From Metridium senile (Eukaryota > Cnidaria > Anthozoa > Actiniaria > Metridiidae): 64,000 nt of DNA. Made by a program: the position numbers and the translations under genes. Below, piece by piece: positions 1 to 10,200 of the stretch. Under the pieces are notes generated by a model. That model was not told the DNA's origin. It saw only the letters and a program-made list of their open reading frames with translations, and searched no databases. Positions within the stretch are counted from its first letter, which is position 1. The number at the start of each line of letters is the position of its first letter. The stretch spans positions 4,126,556 to 4,190,555 of the forward strand of contig OX459105.1 of assembly GCA_949775045.1 (NCBI GenBank), given 5' to 3'.

Positions 1-437
1 TGCTGCCTTTGTGCTAAACTACCTACAAAAGGTCCCGCCTAACTTCACTTTAATGATATAGAAGGTGGACGTTATAGATCCTGTTGTGTTGTTCGCAAAG
101 AGTAGGGGATTGTTTCCCTGTATAACAGACTGAGTGGTTTGTTGGTTGGTTTGATTGTTTTGGCTGGTTGGTGTTAGCAGGTTGTTTGGTGTTATCTGGA
201 TGGCTGGTTTGTCATAATTTTAATCCAGTGCACATTAATATCATCGTTTTTTGCACAATGCTTTTAAGTGATGTTATTTTGTGTTATTTTGTAATTTTGG
301 TTGGTTGGCAATCTACTTGGTTAGTGGGTTTATGTTAGCAGGTTGTTTGGTTGATGTTATGTGATATGCTAGCCAACATATTGATATCATCATTTGTGTC
401 ACAATACTTATTAGTGATATTATTTTGTGTTTTTAAG

Positions 438-2576
438 GTTTTGGATAATATGGAGTAGGGCAACAGCAGCAGTAATGCCTTATGTCCATTGTTTATACAA
501 TCTGTTGAAAGCTGGACCCAAACAAGTGAATTTTTTAGCGTACACTGAGTTCAAGAACCTCAAATCCCATAAAGATTTCTTTAAAATTCTCTTGGTGATG
601 GCCCACGATGTGAGACAGGTGTTAGGTAATAGTATTAAAGATTGCTAACAACAGACCGACAACTCACCCACCCACCAAGGTTATTGAGGCTTGCTGTAAG
701 TTCAATCTTTTCTACCAACGCCATCTTTATTCAAATTTCTTTTCTTTTTTTTTTTTTACAACATTTCTTTTAGTGGCAATTCAATCAAAGCACGAAGAAG
801 TAGCGCGAGATACAGCAAATATCGACATGTATCCAAATACTTCAGCCTATACAAAAGTACAAGGGAGGTTCATATGCAAAGAAGACAAAATACTTACGTA
901 AGTTTTGATTATGAACTCATGTGTGTTTCCTGACTCGCCCACACCGGCCCATAGTTTGTTGATCAATCCCATCACAATCCGAATTCAATCCGACGAAGGG
1001 CTAAAGCTCGAAATGTCCGAAAAGTTAAGGATCATTTTTAAGGTGTTACAAATTTCATTTTACTGCCAATCGTTTATCTTAAACGCCAACACAGCCTATA
1101 CACCAACCAAGTCACTAACAATCTTTCGTAAAAAAAATAATTCAGTCATGATTACTAAAGCCTCGGAATGGTTCAAAAACTGAACAATTGACCAATTAAC
1201 CAACCAACACATCAACACAACAACTGACTATAACAGCTTACCCACGCCTACCAATTAATTATTAATAATAGCCCTATCAACGCAATATCAGACCAAGCAA
1301 CTAACAAACCAACCCAACAAAAAGCAGCTTAATAACCAGCCACAGTGCATATTTTAAACGTCTTACCAATCAAACCACCAGACCAGAACTCTGCTACCAT
1401 CGTACCAGTTTATCTATTAAACAAGCGATATATATATATATCATCTAATAAGTGTATGCGAGACTAGTCATTTAAATTGCAATTGGTCTCCAATTTAGTG
1501 TATTGAACGAATATTATCACGCATGATCTTGTTTTCAAGGTTCAAAGAAAATGGACCTTGCTTTAAAGAGTTGGAATTGGAAAAAGATGGTTGTAGTGAA
1601 GACAAGCTCATCATAGAGTTTTATCCCACGAAGGACAGAACTGGGAACCATATTGGGAAACTTACCGTGGACTGTTTACAGACAGAGCATAGTGAAAGAG
1701 AAATTCAAGGTAAGATAATGTCTAAAAGGAAGAATTATATTTTGCCATCAATCTTTTCATAGCTGGTAAACCATGGGTAATAACTGTATTGCTTACCTGG
1801 TAATGGATGTCCTGTCATTATTTTCACTGACACACGTAACATTTGAATTTGATTTTTTAGGTCTCGACACTGATGATTTTGTCCTAAAGAATGGTGTGAT
1901 TATTATCATTGAAATAGAGAGATACGACATAGTTGATAAGAAACCACGAAAAGGCTCCGAGAAAGATGTCAACGAACTTGTAAACATATTCTGCAAATGT
2001 TTTCATTTCCAATGTGAATACATCCGTAATAAGACAAAAGAAGAGATACTAGCTGATTTGGAGAGAATAGTAAGAGAGGCTGCTAAATATGACTGTTGCG
2101 CTGTATGTGTTTTGAGTCATGGACAGTCAGACGGTGTTTCGGACATTGATGGTAGGAAGATCAAGGAAGAGGAAATAACAAGCATAGTTCAAAAGAGCGC
2201 TAAATTTAGTGGAAAACCAAAGCTATTTTTTTTCGAAACATGTCGCGTCGTATATCCCCCAAGCATGGAAGCTGCAGGAAGCAGCACTGAATCAACTATC
2301 GTTTCATCAACTACTCCCCCGGATGACGCTAGTTTGCGAGAAACACTCATAGCCTATGCATGTTCGAAAGGACAAAAAGCAACGCGTAACAAAAAGGATG
2401 GCTCATATTTTATCCAAAATTTGTGTACAGTGTTTCAAGAGAATTACACTAATATGGATATTGTGAGAATGTTGACCAAGGTAAACAACGATGTTATGCA
2501 AACTGAAAGGCCCCAGGTTTGCGAATATACATCATCTCTCTCAAAAGAGATTTACTTTAAACCCGAGCAAAAATGA
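438..2576 (+). CDS. Caspase-family cysteine protease, 5' end outside or unidentified
   Basis: Caspases are intracellular cysteine proteases that cleave after aspartate in apoptosis and inflammation. Four exons are visible with consistent phases: 438-625, 774-897, 1540-1709 and 1861-2576, giving about 398 residues up to TGA. The last exon holds the whole catalytic p20/p10 unit. It shows RKGSEKD (S1-pocket arginine region), LSHG with the catalytic His codon at 2118-2120, and FFETCRV with the catalytic Cys codon at 2241-2243. The p10 part has ATRNKKDGSYFIQNL, MLTKVNNDV and the terminal SKEIYF. The usual QACRG is replaced by ETCRV, so the Gln and Gly are lost while Cys and Arg stay. A Ser/Thr/Pro-rich linker (near 2265-2330) separates p20 and p10. 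The first three exons encode a prodomain of about 160 residues that I do not recognise; no clear CARD or DED is seen. Identity as caspase is firm; activity is uncertain. Confidence 0.9.
990..1019 (+). other. Decayed hammerhead-like motif in caspase intron 2
   Basis: The core reads CGACGAAGGGCTAAAGCTCG followed by AAATGTCCG. It resembles the CUGANGA...GAAA core of small hammerhead motifs carried by Penelope-like retroelements, with the first U changed to C. A better copy of the same sequence lies at 11719-11750, with similar 3' flank (GGTGTTA.AAATTTCATT). Probably a retroelement remnant. Confidence 0.35.
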
Positions 2577-2694
2577 AAATGGTCATGAAGATAAAATATT
2601 ACTACCAGAATAAGAGAGTTCACGAGATAGACAAAGAATACGATCGAGAATGCAACACAGCATCTAGTATTAAATGCATCAAGGCTCAACAGTT

Positions 2695-2945
2695 TAGAAC
2701 ACTTATGTGGAACATCTTTAAAATGATTTACCAAGGCTTAATTGTGGAGGCAAATATATCTATGTATGCCGATGATCACCAAAAATAAAGGCTAATGAAT
2801 CATGTAAGAGATTCGAAGAGAAGCTTATCGAAAACGGTGAAAGGATGACAAAGTGGTATGTGGACAATATGCTACAAGTAAACTTTGATAAATACCAATG
2901 CATGGTGTTAGGACATAAGAATAAAAGAAAGGACAGTGAACATTA
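2695..2945 (+). pseudogene. LINE reverse-transcriptase fragment, frameshifted
   Basis: The translation has NIFKMIYQG, then SMYADDHQK with the YADD catalytic box of non-LTR reverse transcriptases. After a one-base shift near 2787 it continues as KANESCKRFEEKL, MTKWYVDNMLQVNFDKYQ and MVLGHKNK. This is the usual order around and after the YADD motif in LINE polymerases. It starts within about 120 bases of the caspase stop and ends at TAA near 2945. It is short, shifted and has no ends, so it is a dead fragment. Confidence 0.75.
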
Positions 2946-3467
2946 ATTTAGAAGGCGAAAACACAGAACAATCTCAATCAATTTTAATTGTTTTTTCAAG
3001 ACTGACACCTAGTATTTTTGAAAATTTAGAAATAAAAAAATTAAATTAAATTAAATTAACTTTGAAAATTTTAGTGAACACATAAGTGAGATATGCCCAG
3101 GGGGAGAACTCCCATTGTCCAAGTAGTAGGGTTAATCGGCGGTCGGTATATATTGAAAACGACCCCTAAAAGGTATGGTCTATCACAAATCGCGCGCTCT
3201 CATTGGCTACTCAACCATGGGCTATTGGGTGATAGCCCATGGTTGGGGAAAGCGCCGGCTTTGTAAACTATTGAACAAGTTTCTTGATTCTTCTATTTCT
3301 TCAAAAACGGCTTAGTACTGAATATAATGCTTTTCTTTGAATCGTAAATTACAAATACGAGCAAGAAAATGACAAAAAAGCACATAATTTTGATGTTTTG
3401 TGAATGAATTTTGACTTGAAGAGCGCGCGCTACTGACGCTATCAGGCGATTCTTCAGTTTGATCGAT
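2946..3467. other. Intergenic, one short hairpin
   Basis: No gene seen. There is a short inverted repeat at about 3213-3244 (CAACCATGGGCTAT facing ATAGCCCATGGTTG). A GAGCGCGCGC stretch near 3421 recurs near 4073 (GAGCGCGCGCTCG) on the far side of the palindrome, which suggests these are outer parts of a larger repeat. Confidence 0.4.
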
Positions 3468-3873
3468 TCACAGGTAGCCCAAGCTTACAGTGAGAGGCTA
3501 CCTTTGGACGATTCAATCAAAAAACGAAATCTTGAATAAAATGACTAAACTTTAATAAAATCAATTAAAACTTACAGTGTGTATTGGTGGTATTTTTTTC
3601 AATCCCTCTTCCGAGTTACAGCTGATTTCGGAAATTTTCAGGGTTGCATTCTTTCTCTTATATATGTAGTACTACATATATAAGAGAAAGAATGCAACCC
3701 TGAAAATTTCCGAAATCAGCTGTAACTCGGAAGAGGGATTGAAAAAAATACCACCAATACACACTGTAAGTTTTAATTGATTTTATTAAAGTTTAGTCAT
3801 TTTATTCAAGATTTCGTTTTTTGATTGAATCGTCCAAAGGTAGCCTCTCACTGTAAGCTTGGGCTACCTGTGA
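3468..3873. repeat. Near-perfect 406-bp palindrome (foldback element)
   Basis: The two 203-bp arms are reverse complements about a centre between 3670 and 3671, where TATATGTAGT meets ACTACATATA with no spacer. The outer ends are CACAGGTAGCCC and GGGCTACCTGTG. I found no mismatch while reading the arms. The ends diverge at once beyond 3468/3873. A diverged single arm of the same family is present at about 34965-35160 and again at 57410-57615 (GGGCTACCTGTGGTATCGG). Confidence 0.9.
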
Positions 3874-4424
3874 TCGATTGAGAAAGCCAGATTTTTAAAC
3901 TTTCAGCTTAGAACTTTTCTTAATTCCTCCGTCGTTCTAAAATGTATAGTATTTATAATACTAAAAGCATGCTATTTTCAGCCGTTAAAATTAAAATATT
4001 GAGGGAGAAAATAGCAAAAACAGTGGAGAATTTCGATGTGTTTTGAATACATTTTGCCGTCACACGTCATTGAGCGCGCGCTCGTATTTTCAGTCATTTT
4101 GTCAAAATACAACGATTGAAATGTTATTCGTGTCGGAGAGGTCATTTTCGCTGCAAGTTTGTTGTTTATGTGTCAAAACTTTTCCCTTCGATCGTTTGAA
4201 TATATATTTGCTGCAATTAATAATATGAATGTTAGTATATATGACCAAAACAATAATTGTAATTCTTTTAATCGTAATGTACCGTCCCTCCGTGGGCATG
4301 GGTTTCGTATCTCCAGGTCGAGGCTTCAAGAGCCGTTGGACATCCGGTGTCCGACTTCATTTTACCTAGCCTCAGTTCTTCAACGAAACGATAAAACACG
4401 TGCTGCGAAAAAAACTCATTAGTA
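3874..4424. other. Intergenic, no gene recognised
   Basis: AT-rich sequence with GAGCGCGCGCTCG near 4071 and CATCCGGTGTCCGACTTC near 4341. The short open frames here have no family signature. Nothing else is supported. Confidence 0.4.
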
Positions 4425-4974
4425 TAAAAAACTCATTAGTATAATTCATGACCATTTTGTCCAATATCGATGAAACGAAAGAAAACGGAAGGTTGTTTGC
4501 ATTTGGGAATTGATCTACAGTAATAATAGAGGAATGCGCATGCTAACCAACTTGAATAATAGCGAACATGATGAAATTTCGTTGCAAACTTTTCATCGAT
4601 TGATTGAGTAGCATAATGGCTTAAAGCGCGGACACAACCAAGCAGAAGGTCTCGGTTCGAATCCTGGCATTGGCAATGACAGACTTTTTGTCGCTAAAAG
4701 TCTAAAAGGAAATTACTTCTAAGTCTGATGTTTACACGTCAGTTGATATGAGGGGAAAGGTAATATCTGAATTATGAAATACATGTGCCATTATATAATG
4801 CTTCATGTTCATTTGCATTCCATTGTTCTTCTATTCTACACAATCATTCCCTTGGGCTGCATTCAAATCCCCCGCGTTTCAAACGTAGATTATGTGGTAT
4901 AAAATGCTTTCCTCGTGATCAGAAAGGAGCATCGGATTGGACAAAATGGTCATGAATTATTAATGAGTTTTTTA
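4425..4974. repeat. TIR element of about 550 bp enclosing a tRNA-like SINE head
   Basis: The left end AAAACTCATTAGTATAATTC continues ATGACCATTTTGTCCAAT. The right end is its reverse complement with few changes (ATTGGACAAAATGGTCATGA then ATTATTAATGAGTTTT). Inverted arms are about 38 bp. The end motif ATTAATGAGTTTT with TCATGAATTATT recurs in this window near 10103, 26911, 53048 and 60124, so the family is dispersed. No transposase is present. Confidence 0.65.
4606..4680 (+). repeat. tRNA-derived SINE head (pol III A and B boxes)
   Basis: TAGCATAATGG fits a pol III A box. GGTTCGAATCC, about 45 bases on, is a perfect B box. The spacing is that of a tRNA gene, but I cannot fold a full acceptor stem and there is no terminator right after the B box. 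This is best read as a SINE head or tRNA pseudogene sitting inside the surrounding TIR element. Confidence 0.6.
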
Positions 4975-5396
4975 ATTTATTTTATTTTTTAAAGTATAAT
5001 ATTTAGAGAAACAAATAACAAAACAAAAAGTGAAGTAAGTGAGTAATTACAGCCCTGAATGCCCATACCAACAAACAATAAGAATTCCACACGTTTTGAT
5101 TCTTTTTAACCTATGTAAAATATCACTTTTGTAATATCAATCAAGGCCTGAAACTGATTTTTAGCAATTACGTCATCTGTAGAAAATAGTTCATTCTCGG
5201 TAAGGACTGGGTTCTAAATACAAAAAAAAAGTGAGCAAAACGTACTTCATGTTTTGGTGAGGAAAAGCGATTTTTTTCGCTCATTTTGTATGTTATAACT
5301 ACACAAGACTTGGTTTTATAATGCCTAATATTCAAGGTAATCTTTCATTATATAATTTGTTCTAAATTGATGCTTAATATTCGCTTGCTTTTGATA
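4975..5396. other. Intergenic AT-rich spacer
   Basis: No coding signature, RNA gene or clear repeat structure was seen between the TIR element and the minisatellite. Confidence 0.4.
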
Positions 5397-6768
5397 TCCT
5401 CTTGGGAGATAGACCTTATTCACTTGGCTCGATGTTTCCCCAGTACAATCCTCTTGGGAGGTAGACCTTATATTCACTTGCCTCAATTTTTTCCACAGTA
5501 CAATCCTCTTGGGAGATAGACCTTATATTCACTTGCCTCAATGTTTCCCCAGTACAATCCTCTTGGGAGATAGACCTTAATATTCACTTGCCTCGATGTT
5601 TCCCCAGTACAATCCTCTTGGGAGGTAGACCTTATATTCACTTGCCTCAATTTTTTCCACAGTACAATCCTCTTGGGAGATAGACCTTATATTCACTTGC
5701 CTCAATGTTTCCCCAGTACAATCCTCTTGGGAGATAGACCTTAATATTCACTTGCCTCGATGTTTCCCCAGTACAATCCTCTTGAGAGATAGACCTTATT
5801 CACTTTGCTCAATGTTTCCCCAGTACAATCCTCTTGGGAGATAGATCTTATATTCACTTGCCTCGATGTTTCCCCAGTACAATCCTCTTGAGAGATAGAC
5901 CTTATTCACTTGCCTCGATGTTTTTCCCATACAATCCTCTTGGTAGATAGACCTTATATTCACTTGCCTCGATGTTTCCCCAGTACAATCCTCTTGAGAG
6001 ATAGACCTTTTTCACTTGCCTCAATGTTTTCCCAATACAATCCTCTTGGGAGATAGACCTTATTCACTTGCCTCAATGTTTCCCCAGTACAATCCTCTTG
6101 GGAGATAGACCTTATTCACTTGCCTCAATGTTTTTCCAATACAATCCTCTTGGGTGATAGACCTTATTCACTTGCCACAATGTTTTCCCAATACATCCTC
6201 TTGGGAGATACACCTTATATTCACTTGCCTCGATGTTTCCCCAGTACAATCCTCTTGAGAGATAGACCTTATTCGCTTGCCTCGATGTTTTTCCAATACA
6301 ATCCTCTTGGGAGATAGACCTTATTCACTTGCCTCAATGTTTTCCCAATACAATCCTCTTGGGAGATAGACCTTATTCACTTGCCTCAATGTTTTCCCAA
6401 TACAATCCTCTTGGGAGATAGACCTTATTCACTTGCCTCAATGTTTTCCCAATACAATCCTCTTGGGAGATAGACCTTATTCACTTGCCTCAATGTTTTC
6501 CCAATACAATCCTCTTGGGAGATAGACCTTATTCACTTGCCTCAATGTTTTCCCAATACAATCCTCTTGAGAGATAGACCTTATTCACTTGCCTCAATGT
6601 TTTCCCAATACAATCCTCTTGGGAGATAGACCTTATATTCACTTGCCTCAATGTTTTCCCAATACAATCCTCTTGGGAGATAGACCTAATATTCACTTGC
6701 CACAATGTTTTCCCAATACAATCCTCTTGGGAGATAGACCTTATTCACTTGCCTCAATTTTTAATTAT
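5397..6768. repeat. Minisatellite, about 53-bp unit, about 26 copies
   Basis: The unit reads TCCTCTTGGGAGATAGACCT, then TATTCACTTGCCTCAATG, then TTTTCCCAATACAA. Early units (to about 6000) carry CCCCAGTACAA and often ATATTCAC. Later ones are homogenised to CCCAATACAA and TATTCAC. This points to separate local amplifications. The open frames running through it are repeat artefacts. Confidence 0.95.
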
Positions 6769-6845
6769 TGAATTCAGGTTCTGTATGATATGAAGAATTA
6801 TGCAGAGCAACAACAGAACATACAGAACTCGAATTCAACAATTAT
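6766..6845. repeat. Short inverted repeat
   Basis: ATTGAATTCAGGTTCTGTATG faces ACATACAGAACTCGAATTCAA across a spacer of about 35 bases. It could be a small MITE or a recombination scar at the minisatellite edge. Confidence 0.5.
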
Positions 6846-7216
6846 CTATTATTTATTCAAAACATTTCAAGAATGTATTAATGGGAAATATGTGTAAAAA
6901 AAAAGTACATTATATACGTTATTTTTGCTTTCTTGCTTGATGCCTCCCTTTACTACATCAAAACCAGGGTCTAGCGATGGGTCACAGCATTCAATAATTT
7001 TTGCAAACACTGAATGTTGTGAGTCAACTTCCTCAATATAATGCTTGCTCATAGAATGATATGAAGAATTCGATCACCAGTTGATTTCAATCATGCAAGC
7101 AGAAACAAAGAAATATTTTGATTGAATAATAATGCTATTTATTCCTCTACTTTTTGAAGTCAGCAAAAAAAACTATGTTCTTCGATTCATGCAATTAACT
7201 GACCAATATTTTTCAG

Positions 7217-10200
7217 ATACGCAGAAGTACATTTTTCCTCTTCCCACCCCCAAAGATGAAGATTTGATTAAGTATATCAATTCTCAGCTAAAGGCATTGG
7301 AAATACACGCTGTGCATATAAGAACAAAGAAGAATAAAAACGAAGTACATATTTGTGGAACAGATGCATATGTGAAAGAAGGAAAAGAGAAAGTTGAAAA
7401 ATTTATAGTATGTATTGCTAACTGTAAAATAGAGTATTTATCTGATAGATGGATTTGCAATATTTTACCAGCCACAGTTTCACCTACACTCGCTAACCTA
7501 CATTGGGGACACTAATCAACTACAGAGGATGTAACAAACCCTGCCTGTGACCACCCTTACCAAGTTTGCACCCTCAGTGACCACCTAATACTAACACACA
7601 CTACACTCACTAACTTGCATTGGGGGACACTAATCAACTACTGAGGATGTAACAAACCCTGCCTGTGACTACCCTTACCAAGTTTGCACCCTCAGTGACC
7701 ACCTAATACTAACACACACTACACTCACTAACTTGCATTGGGGGACACTAATCAACTACTGAGGATGTAACAAACCCTGCCTGTGACTACCCTTACCAAG
7801 TTTGAAACCTCAGTGACTGGCTCATGCTAACACACACTACACTCATGATGGCTAACCTGCATTGAGCCTTAACCATTCATGCTAACACAAACTACATTAT
7901 CTCACTAACTTGTAACAATGTGATAAAGAAAGAAAGAAAACCATCCCCCAATCACTTTCTCATTTTGCAATTAAGTGGCAAACCAACCCTGTCGTACAAA
8001 CCCTGCTTGACTGTATCATCCATGTGTTAGTAATTATAACTTGTACAATATAAATACAGTGGTACCTCTATTAATCAGTCACCCATTAAGCGGTCACCCT
8101 CTATTAGCAAACTTCTATTAGTCACTTTGGAATTAGTCCTGAGGGTGACTGCTTAATAGAGGTACCATGACTGTATTATAAAAATGATGCTATTATAAGA
8201 AACATTTGACACTAATTGGTTCATCTTTTTGTAATTACAATAGAAGGAATATTGTCAACCACACACAAAGGTGAATAAAGATAAAAAACAGGTATGCTAA
8301 CACCTTAATAAATTAACAGATTTTTTAATAATTAAATAAAAATTTACAGGTGTACATACACCTATTTCAATTAACGTTGTCCATCTGGAATGGTTGATCT
8401 GAGACCGATAGGAATTGTGGGAGTTCATTAAATTCAAAATGCATTGTTTTAATCACACTTGAATGGTGCTGAATTACAGATAACAGTATTTCAGAAGTAA
8501 ACATTAATATTCAAGCAATGTTATAGTACGTAGTGCATTTGCAGTTTAACGAGCTCCCACAATTCCTATCGGTCTCAGATCAACCATTCCAGATGGACAA
8601 CGTTAATTGAAATAGGTGTATATAGTATCAAATCTGAAACACATTTAAAAAGCATCTAAGGAAAATTTCAAATGCCTTGCATTACATTGGCTGCACCTTA
8701 TAATTATAAATTATCAGCATTTGAATTTGCACTCTGATTTTGAAACCCCCATTGAATACAGTGACTCGAAATTGAAACATTGTTTCAAATTTAGTCTTAC
8801 ATTGTGCAATAATTATACTAAAAGTTGCAGGTGAAAAGTACAGAAGGAAAAATTAAAGTACTCCTCCCCTATGAAGCTATACCTTTGGGTCACATGATAG
8901 GAAAGGGACACTCTAACATAAATAGGATGAGAGAAGAAACTGGAGCATCAATTGATGTCATTGATAAAGCAATCTATGTCAGTGGTGATGGTGATAAATG
9001 TAAAAGAGCTATATGTGAATTTAGGAATACAGCGGTAAGTTAGTATGAAATTTTTTCAATTTTCTCCACCACATATCAATTCTTTAACTATTTCAAAAAG
9101 TTATATTACATACTCCTAATTCAAAATCCTCTTTGTTGCTTGCCTAGCTTGCTCATTCCTTCTTCCCCACCTCCCCTAGGGCCTCCCCACCCCCTCCCAC
9201 TATAAGGATCACATAAGCAACGTAGCTAAGGCCAAAATGTTTTCCCATTCCTCAATCCTCTACCAAACCTAACTGCTAATATCATAATTTATATCATTGT
9301 ATTTCAGTCTGATTTTATGCATAGAAATCTCAATATGGAGTATTCCTGTGACACATTTGATTTTGTTGATTCAACCGACTTAAAATGTGACTTTGAGCTG
9401 GATTCAGTTGACTGTCCACATTCAAAGTGGGACAAAACAAAGTGTTATTACAAGATCACTAAAGTGGAAGAAGATGAGGATGAACAAGTATGTTTTATGT
9501 GTCAGTGTCATGTTGTGCAATCATAATCATTGTCATTATTATAGACAGAATCAGAATATAGTATCAGATTATTGTTCTTGACTGGCTAGCCTTGTGTACA
9601 TGTTGAAACATAATGAACAGGTTCCCATTTAAATCTGTACTTTCCCATTTAAATCTGTACTTATGCAAATTGTGTTGATGTGTGCTAAACACACAGATCG
9701 ATCAACTAATCAGAGAAGTTTACTTTAGAAATAATATACTCTGATTGGTTGATCTGTGTGTTTAGCACACATCAACACAATTTGCATAAGTACAGATTTA
9801 AATTGGAAAGTACAGATTTAAATAGGAACCTGTTAATGGAGTTTTTACATGTACATGTATGCGCAGCTAGCCAGTTGAAGAACAATTGTTATTAACTGAT
9901 GGGATGACATATTTCGATTTGGTCTATGACGTTCACGGATCATGAACGAATCCAACCTAGCTAGCTAGCTAGCAACAAAAATTCAAGTTTAAATATATAT
10001 ATTTATCTTAATTATACACAAATTTAACGCGAAGATATGAATTTTATTTTCGAGTGGTGAAAACAATATATTATGTGCAACCTTCATGGATGTGATTTCT
10101 TTTGTCAATTTGTCATGAATTATTAACGAGTTTTAGAAGCATATTTTAAGATGTCTCCTTTCAAAATATTTCTGTATAATATGTCAGTCATCAGAACACT

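Noticed and set aside
4606..4680. Functional tRNA gene
   Set aside because: A and B boxes are good, but no complete acceptor stem or poly-T terminator could be paired; read as a SINE head.
5397..6768. CRISPR-like array
   Set aside because: There are no distinct spacers. The whole unit repeats, in a eukaryotic context, so it is a minisatellite.
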